Made by a program: the position numbers and the translations under genes. The notes under the pieces were generated by a model. The model had not been told where the DNA came from and did not search any database. It was given only the letters and a program-made list of their open reading frames with translations. Shown here piece after piece: positions 6,289-14,525 of a DNA stretch of 48,052 nucleotides; positions within the stretch are counted from its first letter, which is position 1, and every line of letters starts with the position of its first letter. This DNA is from Bacteroidales bacterium (GTDB lineage: Bacteria > Bacteroidota > Bacteroidia > Bacteroidales > UBA932): NCBI GenBank assembly GCA_017626555.1, contig JAGAIM010000142.1:1-48052 (forward strand). Reading direction: 5' to 3'.

Positions 6289-7344
6289 ATGAAGACAACA
6301 GAAAATATTAGCCTCGGCGGATATGCATTCACAATTGAAGCGGATGCATACGCCGAACTTGGAACATATCTCAACGAGGTCAGAAAAGGATTCAGCACAG
6401 ACCCGAGTGCTGACGAGATATTGGAAGATATAGAAGAACGCATTGCTGAACTGCTTAAGGAACAGACAGTTGCAGGAATGGTAGTAAATATGTCTATGAT
6501 TCAGGATATAAAGAAGCGCATAGGCAATCCGGAAGAACTCGCTCAGGATGATGCAGATCGGCAGGAGGAAAGCACACAAGGAGAAGAAAACCAGAATAAG
6601 AAAACAGATAAGAAAAGTTGGAAAAACAAAAGGATCTACAGGGATATCGACAACAGAGTGTTCGGAGGCGTATGCTCAGGAATCGGATCATATTTCGGAA
6701 TAGACAATGTCCTTGTCAGAATCTTCTTCCTTATATTCTTTATGATCGGGTTCATCGGTATTGATGACGGGCCATACGTACTATTTTCAGTCGTGGCATA
6801 TATCTGCTTATGGATAGCAATGCCTGCAGCCAGAACCGACGGACAAAAACGCGAACTTCACGGAAGACCTACAGATCTGAAAGGATACAAAGGGAATGAT
6901 TTTGACTTTGAGCGGGAGGTCAAGGAGGCAGCACAATCTCCTGCAGGACGAACTATCAAACGTGCTGGAGAGATATTCCTTGGGGGCATACTCCTGATTA
7001 CAGGTCTGGGAGGACTGCTCGGAGGCTTGTTCATTCCTAAAATGCCTGAAATCATAGGAGTTCATCTGGCAGACCATATAATGAGATGGGGGCCGCTTGA
7101 TGCAGAAGGGCAACTCATATCCGACCTTTTTGGTGGCACTACATTCTGGGGGCTCGTACTCGTGATGCTGGGAATCGGCTGTGTAGGAATGGTTTATGGA
7201 GGTGTTATGCTCCTCTTCGACCTGAAATCACCATCGTGGAAACCTGGACTGATAATATTCATAGCCTGGATCATCAGCATATTTGTCATTATTGCATACA
7301 TAATCAAGATCATTGCAGATGCCCTTCCTGGATTGATTGTCTGA
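6289..7344 (+). CDS. PspC-domain membrane protein, long form
   Basis: This 351-residue protein shares the N-terminal soluble domain of the first PspC gene (ISLGGYAFTIEADAYAELGTYL). A charged linker at about 85-110, rich in Glu, Gln and Lys, leads to a PspC domain (about 115-185, RDIDNRVFGGVCSGIGSYFGIDNVLVRIFF) and then further membrane segments: IFLGGILLITGLGGLLGGLFI, TFWGLVLVMLGIGCVGMVYGGVMLLF and a final hydrophobic helix. It is the last gene of the operon. It probably works with the shorter PspC and PadR in an envelope-stress circuit; the role of the shared N-terminal domain is unknown. Confidence 0.87.
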   Translation: MKTTENISLGGYAFTIEADAYAELGTYLNEVRKGFSTDPSADEILEDIEERIAELLKEQTVAGMVVNMSMIQDIKKRIGNPEELAQDDADRQEESTQGEENQNKKTDKKSWKNKRIYRDIDNRVFGGVCSGIGSYFGIDNVLVRIFFLIFFMIGFIGIDDGPYVLFSVVAYICLWIAMPAARTDGQKRELHGRPTDLKGYKGNDFDFEREVKEAAQSPAGRTIKRAGEIFLGGILLITGLGGLLGGLFIPKMPEIIGVHLADHIMRWGPLDAEGQLISDLFGGTTFWGLVLVMLGIGCVGMVYGGVMLLFDLKSPSWKPGLIIFIAWIISIFVIIAYIIKIIADALPGLIV

Positions 7345-7492
7345 CCGCATATCAACAGAATCAAAGGAGTAAGATTACCTTGATCATAAAAATTCAACAA
7401 AATTCATAAAGTTATGTAGCATTTGGCATAGAATATGCGCCTATATGAATGCACTCAAGTTAGTTAGACATAAATATTGAACGAACTGAAAA

Positions 7493-7585
7493 GCCGCCCG
7501 ACGAAGTGATTCGTCGGGCGGCAATGATTATAGACAGGATATGACAGAATACCAGGCAGTATGAATTCTTCAAACTGCCTGGTAT
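7493..7585. terminator. two strong stem-loops after the PspC operon
   Basis: The gap 7345-7779 contains a perfect 13-bp stem with a GTGA loop (7493-7505 with 7510-7522) and a perfect 12-bp stem with a 13-base loop (7549-7560 with 7574-7585). The first is flanked on its left by four A residues, so it looks like a terminator when read on the minus strand. Neither has a T-run on the plus strand. They may end transcription of the PspC operon in a Rho-aided way or be part of an unrecognised RNA. Confidence 0.45.
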
Positions 7586-7720
7586 CTTCACTATGCTGAT
7601 GTCGGGGGAACACCAGATATAGATTGTCTATTTGTAAGTATTATTGTCTATACAGTCTGAATCAAAGCCCGTGCCATAATAGAGTAGAATCTTTGAAACC
7701 GGCCTCAGATAGAGTTAAAC

Positions 7721-7751
7721 TTGTGATTTTCAATATAAAATAATATCTTTA
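7721..7751 (+). promoter_or_regulatory. promoter for the 7780-13222 gene run
   Basis: TTG (7721-7723), a 20-base gap and TATCTTTA (7744-7751) match the consensus apart from the last base. Transcription would begin around 7756, some 24 bases before the ATG at 7780. Confidence 0.5.
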
Positions 7752-7779
7752 CAACTGAATATCAAAATTCATCGAACCT

Positions 7780-8517
7780 ATGAATCATCTAAAAAATATA
7801 TTTGCATACGGACTCAGCCTTATTGCTGTATCCTGCGGAACTTCCAATCAAAATTTGGCAGATACCGGATTTATCGACAGTGTCACAGAGGCATTTGCAA
7901 ATGAAGGCCGCATCAATATGGACAATCTTCAATGGACACGTGAGCCTGAAGCATTCAAGGTAAAGAATGATACAATTGAAATCACTACTGCGCCACATAC
8001 CGACCTGTGGCAACGTACATACTATCATTTCCGCAACGACAATGCCCCTGTACTGCAGATGCAGACAAAAGAAAAGTATTTCAGTTTTGTTGTAAAGACC
8101 GATTTTACACAAAGTCACCAGAGGTTTGACCAATGCGGCATAGTAATGTATCTGGACAGCGAGAATTGGCTGAAAGGCTCAGTCGAATTTGAAAATGAAA
8201 AATTCCAGCACCTTGGAAGCGTTGTAACCAACAACGGTTATTCGGATTGGGCTACGACAGCAGTACCTGCAGATGTCAAGACAATGTGGTACCGCTTTTC
8301 CCGCAGGGAAGATGATTTCTGCATAGAGTGTTCATCTGATGGCGTGGATTTCAGCCAGATGCGTATATGTCACATCTATGCTGCTACAGATGTGATCAGT
8401 TTCGGTATTTATGCCTGCTCTCCTGAGGATTCATCCTTCACGGCAGTGTTCTCTGATATGAAAATTACTGAATGTATGTGGAAGGCTCACGACGGACAGC
8501 AGCCTGATGAAAAATAA
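7780..8517 (+). CDS. DUF1349-family lipoprotein (concanavalin-like fold)
   Basis: This 245-residue lipoprotein has a signal peptide ending in AVSC (lipobox Cys19). The mature part matches the DUF1349 family, a concanavalin A/laminin-G-like beta-sandwich: the segments QRFDQCGIVMYLDSENWLKG, VPADVKTMWYRFSRR and VISFGIYACSPEDSSFTAVFSD are typical. Members are often called regulation of enolase protein 1 but their biochemical role is not settled; a carbohydrate-binding role is plausible. It is first in a run of plus-strand genes, 27 bases before the hydrolase. Confidence 0.85.
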   Translation: MNHLKNIFAYGLSLIAVSCGTSNQNLADTGFIDSVTEAFANEGRINMDNLQWTREPEAFKVKNDTIEITTAPHTDLWQRTYYHFRNDNAPVLQMQTKEKYFSFVVKTDFTQSHQRFDQCGIVMYLDSENWLKGSVEFENEKFQHLGSVVTNNGYSDWATTAVPADVKTMWYRFSRREDDFCIECSSDGVDFSQMRICHIYAATDVISFGIYACSPEDSSFTAVFSDMKITECMWKAHDGQQPDEK

Positions 8518-8544
8518 ATAATCACGTATCATTATCTTAAGGCT

Positions 8545-9840
8545 ATGAGAAGGCTCTTTGCAATAATCGGTCTGATGATGTCGGCAATGTTCATTGCTGA
8601 TGCTCAGACAGGCACGTGGTCGGGCAAGATTGACGTACAAGGCACTGAAATTTCCATTGTATTTCATCTCGACGAAGATAAACCTACCGTGGACTCGCCG
8701 GATCAGGGCGTCAAAGGCATACCGGTACAGATTGAAAGAGGCGATGCCGGAAAGGTCACCGTCAGGATTCCTGCCATTGCCGCCACATTTGAAGGCCAAT
8801 GGCTGTTCAACAGAATAGTCGGCACATTCAATCAGATGAATGTGGATTTCCCATTGACTCTTACCCCAGGAGAGAACAAGCCAAAGCGTCCTCAAACTCC
8901 GTCCGGACCATTCCCGTACACAACGGAAGATATCACATTCACGAATGACGGAATCAGATTGAACGGTACTCTTGTCCTGCCGGAAGGATATTCACGCGAG
9001 ACACCTGTATTGATTATGGTGACTGGAAGCGGACAGCAGAACCGTGATGAGGAACTATTTGACCATAAACCATTTGCAGTTATCGCTGATGCTCTTGCAA
9101 GAGCAGGCATCGCTACTTTACGATATGATGACAGAGGCTTTGGAGACTCCTCTGCCAACCCTATGGAATGGACTGTAGAGGATTTCAAGTCTGATGCTCT
9201 GGCAGTTATATCACTCCTCAGAGAAAGGTTTGACAAAGTAGGAGTGATCGGCCATAGCGAAGGCGGAACCATTGCAATGATGATTGCAGCAGAGCATAAG
9301 GCAGATTTCATAATCAGCCTAGCAGGAATGGCAGTTTCCGGAGCGGAGACACTTGTATGGCAGAATCGCATCGCATTTGGAGGCCTGGGCTTTTCTGACG
9401 AAATCATTGATTCATATTGTCAATTGCTGGAGACAGCCTTTAATGTCAGAGTCCACGGCGGCAGAATGCCGGATCCTGCCGATTATAATCTTCCGGAATC
9501 CCTGATACAGAATTACTGGGCAGTAGTAGCGCAGATCCAGTTGCCATATATGAGGTATTTTCTGTCACTTGATATACGCCCTCTTCTGGGAGAGATTACT
9601 TGCCCGGTTCTTGCACTGAATGGAGCAAAAGATAATCAAGTCGATCATACTGTCAACCTGAATGCAATCCGCTCCGGACTGACTTCTGATCCTAAAAACC
9701 GTATTGCATCAATAGAAGATCTCAACCATCTTTTCCAACATTGCAGGACAGGCGCTGTTACCGAATACAGAATGATAAAGGAAACCTTTGCGCCGGAAGT
9801 GTTGACAATGATCATACAATGGATATCTGATTTAAAATAA
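8545..9840 (+). CDS. exported alpha/beta-hydrolase (serine aminopeptidase/esterase-like)
   Basis: This 431-residue protein has a signal peptide (MRRLFAIIGLMMSAMFIADAQ), an N-terminal beta-rich domain of about 100 residues (TGTWSGKIDVQGTEISIVFHL) and a C-terminal alpha/beta-hydrolase domain starting near residue 125. The nucleophile motif GHSEGG places Ser at 238, the acid is in NGAKDNQVDH (about 362) and His395 lies in DLNHLFQH. The RYDDRGFGDS segment is usual for Bacteroidetes hydrolases of the S33/S9-like group. It likely acts in the periplasm on a small ester or peptide; the substrate is unknown. Confidence 0.85.
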   Translation: MRRLFAIIGLMMSAMFIADAQTGTWSGKIDVQGTEISIVFHLDEDKPTVDSPDQGVKGIPVQIERGDAGKVTVRIPAIAATFEGQWLFNRIVGTFNQMNVDFPLTLTPGENKPKRPQTPSGPFPYTTEDITFTNDGIRLNGTLVLPEGYSRETPVLIMVTGSGQQNRDEELFDHKPFAVIADALARAGIATLRYDDRGFGDSSANPMEWTVEDFKSDALAVISLLRERFDKVGVIGHSEGGTIAMMIAAEHKADFIISLAGMAVSGAETLVWQNRIAFGGLGFSDEIIDSYCQLLETAFNVRVHGGRMPDPADYNLPESLIQNYWAVVAQIQLPYMRYFLSLDIRPLLGEITCPVLALNGAKDNQVDHTVNLNAIRSGLTSDPKNRIASIEDLNHLFQHCRTGAVTEYRMIKETFAPEVLTMIIQWISDLK

Positions 9841-9857
9841 AATTCTCAGGGATCATA

Positions 9858-10466
9858 ATGGAACATACAGACATTCCTATCGAGAAACATCCTCTCCCTC
9901 CTTTCCTTCCGGAAGGGGCACATATTCTTATGCTTGGAAGTTTTCCACCGGCCAGAAAAAGATGGTCGATGGATTTCTTTTATCCCAACTGGATAAATGA
10001 TATGTGGAGGATTATCGGTCTGGTGTTCTTCGATGACAAGGAACATTTTGTAGCAGAGGATGCCGAAGGCAGAAAAGAAAAGAGATTCGCACGAAAAATA
10101 TGCGAAGGATTCGCTGACAAGGCCGGAATCGCTATGTATGATACCGCTTGCGCAGTGAAACGGCTGAAGGACAATGCATCAGACAAATTTCTGGAAATTG
10201 TGGAGGCCACTGACCTGCAGGATCTGCTTTCCAGGATTCCCGAATGCGGAGCCATCGTAGCGACAGGGCAGAAAGCAGCGGATGTTATAGTGGAAATGTT
10301 CGGTTGTGATGCGCCGCCTGTAGGAGGATATACCTCGTGTACATTTGCACATAAAACCATAAGGTTCTGGAGGATGCCTTCCTCATCACGTGCATACCCT
10401 CTTCCTCTGGAAAAGAAGGCTGAATATTACCGGAAAATGTTCATCAAGGAAGGAATATTAAAGTAA
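9858..10466 (+). CDS. uracil-DNA-glycosylase-superfamily protein
   Basis: This 202-residue cytoplasmic protein belongs to the uracil-DNA glycosylase superfamily, which removes damaged bases from DNA. The first motif is ILMLGSFPP followed by RWSMDFFYPNWINDMWRIIG, comparable with the LGSxPG...NxFW motif of mismatch-specific (Mug/TDG-like) members. The second half has GAIVATGQKAADVIV and the terminal loop FWRMPSSSRAYP, comparable with the LPSTSPA-type loop. The exact base specificity (uracil, hypoxanthine or other) is not evident. It sits 17 bases after the hydrolase and 9 before the S46 peptidase without obvious functional linkage. Confidence 0.75.
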   Translation: MEHTDIPIEKHPLPPFLPEGAHILMLGSFPPARKRWSMDFFYPNWINDMWRIIGLVFFDDKEHFVAEDAEGRKEKRFARKICEGFADKAGIAMYDTACAVKRLKDNASDKFLEIVEATDLQDLLSRIPECGAIVATGQKAADVIVEMFGCDAPPVGGYTSCTFAHKTIRFWRMPSSSRAYPLPLEKKAEYYRKMFIKEGILK

Positions 10467-10475
10467 TTACAATAT

Positions 10476-12602
10476 ATGAAAAGAAAACTCATTATCATTA
10501 TTTCGGCCTTTATGGCCATATTCACTGCCAGTGCAGATGAAGGTATGTGGCTGCCGTCACTGATTTCCCAAAGGATTGCCGATATGCAGGAAAAGGGATT
10601 CAGACTCAGTGCAGAGGACATCTACAGTGTCAACCAGGCATCGCTCAAGGATGCGGTTGTCCTTTTCGGACGCGGATGCACCGGCGAACTTATATCTCCG
10701 GAAGGTCTTCTGCTCACTAACCATCACTGCGGCTACGGGCAGATCCAGAAGCACAGCAGCGTAGAGCACGATTATCTCAAGGACGGTTTCTGGGCAATGA
10801 GCCGCGCTGAAGAATTGCCTAATCCGGGGCTGAGTGTAAGTTTCCTGGAAAGAATGGAGGATGTGACAGATATCATCCTTAAGGGATATGAGCCAGGAAT
10901 GAGCGAAGACCAGAGAGTAGAGATTGTCAGGAACAACTCCAATGCCCTGATAGATGAAGTGACGAAAGAAGGAAAGGGGCTCAGAGCAACTGTGGAGGCA
11001 CTTTATTATGGCAACCAGTATTTCCTTTTCCTCTACAGACAATATGAAGACGTGCGTCTCGTGGGTGCACCGCCTTCATCTATCGGAAAGTTCGGAGGTG
11101 ACACGGACAATTGGATGTGGCCTCGCCATACCGGCGACTTCTCGATGTTCCGCATCTATGCCGACAAGGATAACAATCCGGCTCCATACTCTGAGGATAA
11201 TGTTCCATACAGGCCGAAGAAATATTTCCGCATCTCCACCAAAGGCGTACAGGAGGGAGATTTCACATTCATCTACGGTTTTCCAGGCAGCACTAAAGAA
11301 TATATCCACTCGGAAGGTGTAAGATATATAGAGGAAATCGGCGACCCGCATAAGATAAATCTACGCACCCTTCGTCTTGACATTATGAACAAGTATCAGG
11401 CTCAGAGTCAGAAGGTACGCATACAATATTCATCCAAGAACGCCAATGTATCCAATGCCTGGAAGAAGTGGCAGGGAGAGGTCAAAGGCATTAAGAAGAT
11501 GAAGACCGTACAGACGAAGCAGGAGTTCGAAAAGGCATTCGACAGATGGGCTCAGGGAGGCGAATTTGCCGGCGTAACAGATAAAATCGCCGGTATCTAC
11601 AAGGAACTTGAGCCATATCAGTTCGCTACTGATTATTACTCAGAGACAGTCCGCACAGTGGAGATCGCGAATTTCGCTATGAGCATAGCAAGATTGTTTG
11701 TCCAGGAAGACTCGACAATGACCTTCGATTCCGCAAAGGCAGCCGCGCTTGCCGAAGCCTTCTACAAGGACTGGTACCTCCCTATCGACAAGGAATCTTT
11801 CGTTGCGGTGATGAACGAATATGACAAGAATGTTCCCGCTGATTTCAAGCCTGAGTATTATAAGGAGAAACTGGCATCATACGGTTCTATAGATGCTTGG
11901 GCTGAAAACATATTTACCAATTCCATCTTTACCGATCAGAGCAAGGTTGTTGCACTTACTGCAGAAGACAAGGATATGGTGACGGCAGACCCTGCGACAG
12001 AATTCTTCAATGAATTCCTTAAATGGTATTATGCTGATATTCTTCCTGTTACGACACGTCTGAATCAGGAACTTCAACTGGCTTACCGCGACTATATGCG
12101 CGGACAGATGGTCTATTGCCGTACTCAGAGGATACCTAAGGCATTCTATCCTGATGCCAACCTCACCCTTCGTGTCGCATACGGCCATATAAAGGGCTAC
12201 TCCCCAGCCGACGGAGTATATTACACACCATCATCGACAATCAAGGGAATTATGGAGAAGGACAATCCGGACATATTCGACTACAACATTCCTCAGCGCC
12301 TGCGCGACATCTACGCGACAAAGGACTACGGCCGCTGGGCTGATGCCTCAGGAGAGGTTCCGGTATGCTTCATTGCCACCAACCACACAACCGGCGGCAA
12401 CTCCGGCAGCCCCGTGATCAATGCCGACGGCGACCTCATAGGCCTCAATTTCGACCGTGTATGGGAAGGCACTATGAGCGACATTGTCTTCGACCCTGAG
12501 ATATGCCGCAACATCGCACTCGACGTACGCTACGTCCTCTTCACCATCGACAAGATCGGTGAAGCAGACTACCTTTTTGAAGAAATGACATTTACAGAAT
12601 AA
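10476..12602 (+). CDS. S46-family dipeptidyl peptidase, DPP11-like
   Basis: This 708-residue exported serine exopeptidase releases dipeptides from oligopeptide N-termini in the periplasm. A signal peptide (1-20) precedes the chymotrypsin-like catalytic halves: His84 in LLTNHHCGYG, Asp221 in RHTGDFSMF and Ser643 in GGNSGSPV. Residue 661, 18 after the Ser, is Arg (NFDRVWEG). In Porphyromonas gingivalis this position is Arg in DPP11 (Asp/Glu-specific) and Gly in DPP7, so acidic P1 specificity is inferred. The length fits the family (about 710). The GC-rich 3' half has no gaps or frameshift. It lies 8 bases before the NYN gene. Confidence 0.93.
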   Translation: MKRKLIIIISAFMAIFTASADEGMWLPSLISQRIADMQEKGFRLSAEDIYSVNQASLKDAVVLFGRGCTGELISPEGLLLTNHHCGYGQIQKHSSVEHDYLKDGFWAMSRAEELPNPGLSVSFLERMEDVTDIILKGYEPGMSEDQRVEIVRNNSNALIDEVTKEGKGLRATVEALYYGNQYFLFLYRQYEDVRLVGAPPSSIGKFGGDTDNWMWPRHTGDFSMFRIYADKDNNPAPYSEDNVPYRPKKYFRISTKGVQEGDFTFIYGFPGSTKEYIHSEGVRYIEEIGDPHKINLRTLRLDIMNKYQAQSQKVRIQYSSKNANVSNAWKKWQGEVKGIKKMKTVQTKQEFEKAFDRWAQGGEFAGVTDKIAGIYKELEPYQFATDYYSETVRTVEIANFAMSIARLFVQEDSTMTFDSAKAAALAEAFYKDWYLPIDKESFVAVMNEYDKNVPADFKPEYYKEKLASYGSIDAWAENIFTNSIFTDQSKVVALTAEDKDMVTADPATEFFNEFLKWYYADILPVTTRLNQELQLAYRDYMRGQMVYCRTQRIPKAFYPDANLTLRVAYGHIKGYSPADGVYYTPSSTIKGIMEKDNPDIFDYNIPQRLRDIYATKDYGRWADASGEVPVCFIATNHTTGGNSGSPVINADGDLIGLNFDRVWEGTMSDIVFDPEICRNIALDVRYVLFTIDKIGEADYLFEEMTFTE

Positions 12603-12610
12603 GAAAACTT

Positions 12611-13222
12611 ATGGCACACGCAGACAATCTATCCATAGGAGTATTCATCGACGGCGGTTATTTCGCCAAGATAGATGAAGGCCTCGCTAAGAAGAATATG
12701 GGAAAGGTGAACGTGAAAGGGCTTTTCCAATATATTCCGGAATTGATAGCCAAGCATTTCTGCATTGACAGGAAACTGCTCTACATCACCGAAGCACATT
12801 ACTACAGAGGACGTTACAGAGCAGCGGATGCAGAGAACAGACATCTGTTGCTGGAAGAACGCAAGTTCGAGGATTCGCTCATTGAAAATGATATTATCTT
12901 CCACTACAAGCATCTGCGTCCGAACCCATCCGGCGGAGTGATAGAAAAAGGTGTCGATACCTGGTTCGCTCTGGACACATACGAAATGACTCTGTACAGG
13001 GAATTTGATTATGTCGTGCTTATCAGCGGTGATGCAGACCACGAAATGCTGGCAAAGAAACTCAAGGCTCTCAAGACCCATACTATACTGCTCACCTGGG
13101 ATCCTGCCAACACAGGCTCTACATCACGTTTCCTTAGCGAAGAAGTATGCACCCATATCGATATTATGAGACTTGCAGGAAAAGATCCTGAGTTATTGAA
13201 AAAAATAACTGACAATAAATAA
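12611..13222 (+). CDS. NYN-domain (PIN-like) protein
   Basis: This 203-residue cytoplasmic protein is of the NYN/LabA (DUF88) type, a PIN-like fold of predicted metal-dependent ribonucleases. The acidic active-site residues are visible: Asp in IGVFIDGGYF, Asp in VDTWFALDTYEM, and Asp residues in VVLISGDADHEML. The terminal TILLTWDPA strand fits the fold. An intrinsic terminator follows at 13244-13282, so it ends the run of genes begun at 7780. The RNA target is unknown. Confidence 0.88.
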   Translation: MAHADNLSIGVFIDGGYFAKIDEGLAKKNMGKVNVKGLFQYIPELIAKHFCIDRKLLYITEAHYYRGRYRAADAENRHLLLEERKFEDSLIENDIIFHYKHLRPNPSGGVIEKGVDTWFALDTYEMTLYREFDYVVLISGDADHEMLAKKLKALKTHTILLTWDPANTGSTSRFLSEEVCTHIDIMRLAGKDPELLKKITDNK

Positions 13223-13243
13223 ATTTGCAGAAATTTCCAATCC

Positions 13244-13288
13244 ACGCCCACCTTGTTCCTTACATTGGCACAAGGTGGGCGTAATTTT
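13244..13288 (+). terminator. terminator after the NYN gene
   Basis: A perfect 13-bp stem (ACGCCCACCTTGT 13244-13256 with its complement 13270-13282) around a 13-base loop is followed by AATTTT. It lies 22 bases past the stop codon of the NYN gene. Confidence 0.8.
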
Positions 13289-13334
13289 GCCACATAGAAA
13301 CACAATTTGTAAATTAATTAAATAAGAAAAGATT

Positions 13335-13487
13335 ATGTGGCTCGCAGTAATTATTTTTGTTTATCTGGCAGTGGAAGTGCTAAGTTATATCACAGGAGGA
13401 GCGGAAATGCCCAGCAACGGCAGAAAAGCGGAAATCAAGGATTACGGATTCGAAAATGGCAGTAAGAGATCGCCGGAGGCTGCCTGA
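13335..13487 (+). CDS. small membrane protein candidate, 50 residues
   Basis: A 50-codon ATG-to-TGA frame begins MWLAVIIFVYLAVEVLSYITGG, a single hydrophobic helix of about 18 residues, followed by a polar, Lys/Arg/Glu-containing tail (NGRKAEIKDYGFENGSKRS). It has its own space between the NYN terminator and the convergent gene at 13573, and a purine-rich AAGAAAAGATT stretch before the ATG. A hairpin (CGCCGGA 13471-13477 with TCCGGCG 13494-13500) overlaps the last codons and could end the message. The rest of the 13223-13572 gap shows nothing else. Expression is unproven. Confidence 0.45.
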   Translation: MWLAVIIFVYLAVEVLSYITGGAEMPSNGRKAEIKDYGFENGSKRSPEAA

Positions 13488-13572
13488 GGCAGATCCGGCG
13501 ACTGCAAATAAAGGTGAAATATGATGAGCCTCAGCGTCTGGTTGGCCTGACCACAGCCCGAGGACGAAGGTG

Positions 13573-14418
13573 CTATTTTACTTTCAGTATTTCTATAGGC
13601 TGGTTCTGTAAAGCATCCAGAGGATGTGACTGATACCGGACTTTGCTGAAATCAATGCTCAGAAGTTCAATACATCGTATATTGCAGTTCCAGGCTGTCC
13701 TATAGTAAAACTTCAAGGCCGTCTGATCGGTAACCGATGTGAATCTGGGAATATCGGACACAGAGGCAGTGACATCAGAAGCAGTCAATATTCTGAATGC
13801 CTGCATCACTGTATCAAATCCTGTTTCATATATATGGAAAGACGTGATGGAGGGATCATCATATAATTGCGGGCGGCCTCCCGTGAATTGTAATATGACG
13901 GTACGGCCCCCGGGTTCTGAAATTCTCCAGCAGGCTGCGCACTCTGCATCGGTAGGGACAAGACGGATATCCTCAAGAAAATCCTCAATCTGGTCTATGG
14001 AAGAGAATTGTGACAGGAGCCAAGAAACAAACTGCATATCACATAGAGTGACCGCGTTGAGATCCATATTATACGAAGCACAATCACTATAATCAGGATC
14101 AACGAACATACCTACTGAAAGCCCGGCTTCGTTCACACCCTCCACCACGAATGACTCAGACTCTGCATATATTCCTACATAGCCATATAGCGACTTGTAT
14201 TTAAGGCCTTTTTTCCCTGCAGGCGTGAATGACTGGTGAAGATATCCGCGCGGAGTCACTACATATCCACACTGAACAGGAAATGAAGACCAATCCAGTG
14301 TCCGCGCCACTACCCTGCTTCCATCCTTTGCAGTAAGCGATATGCCCGTACCGGCATCCACCTCAATTGCTGCAAGCACACCTACCAACAAAGCAATTAC
14401 TGCTGTCATACACTTCAT
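13573..14418 (-). CDS. degenerate choloylglycine-hydrolase-family protein lacking the nucleophile Cys
   Basis: The family (penicillin V acylases, bile salt hydrolases) uses an N-terminal Cys freed by signal cleavage, within A-C-T-x-I-S-L. Here the signal peptide (MKCMTAVIALLVGVLAAIEVDA) is followed by GTGISLTAKDGSRVVARTLDW: the Cys codon is GGT (Gly) at 14350-14352, one base from TGT. Arg and Asp of the RTLDW motif and the GVNEAGLSVGMF loop are kept. The protein (about 281 residues) is also short: between LYDDP and MQAFRIL only about 15 residues replace some 70-80 seen in active enzymes, removing the LTNSP segment with its active-site Asn. It looks catalytically dead or repurposed. Start chosen at 14418 after a GAGAGA site; 14433 and 14475 are alternatives. 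Confidence 0.75.
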   Translation of the reverse strand: MKCMTAVIALLVGVLAAIEVDAGTGISLTAKDGSRVVARTLDWSSFPVQCGYVVTPRGYLHQSFTPAGKKGLKYKSLYGYVGIYAESESFVVEGVNEAGLSVGMFVDPDYSDCASYNMDLNAVTLCDMQFVSWLLSQFSSIDQIEDFLEDIRLVPTDAECAACWRISEPGGRTVILQFTGGRPQLYDDPSITSFHIYETGFDTVMQAFRILTASDVTASVSDIPRFTSVTDQTALKFYYRTAWNCNIRCIELLSIDFSKVRYQSHPLDALQNQPIEILKVK

Positions 14419-14473
14419 ATTTCTCTCGTTCATAAAATCATTTCTGGATATAGCAATGTCCACGCCATAAAAC

Positions 14474-14505
14474 AAAAAATGCTGTCCTTCATCAGAACAG
14501 CATTT
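14474..14505 (-). terminator. terminator of the DUF4332 gene
   Basis: On the minus strand, AAATGCTGT pairs with ACAGCATTT (14497-14505 with 14477-14485) and is followed by a T-run (complement of 14474-14479). It ends the 14526-14933 transcript before the choloylglycine-hydrolase-like gene. Confidence 0.75.
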
Positions 14506-14525
14506 GAATAAAAGTCAAATAAGAC

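Noticed and set aside
13573-14418. Active bile salt hydrolase
   Set aside because: The catalytic Cys is Gly and the central active-site segment is missing, so an activity claim is not supportable.
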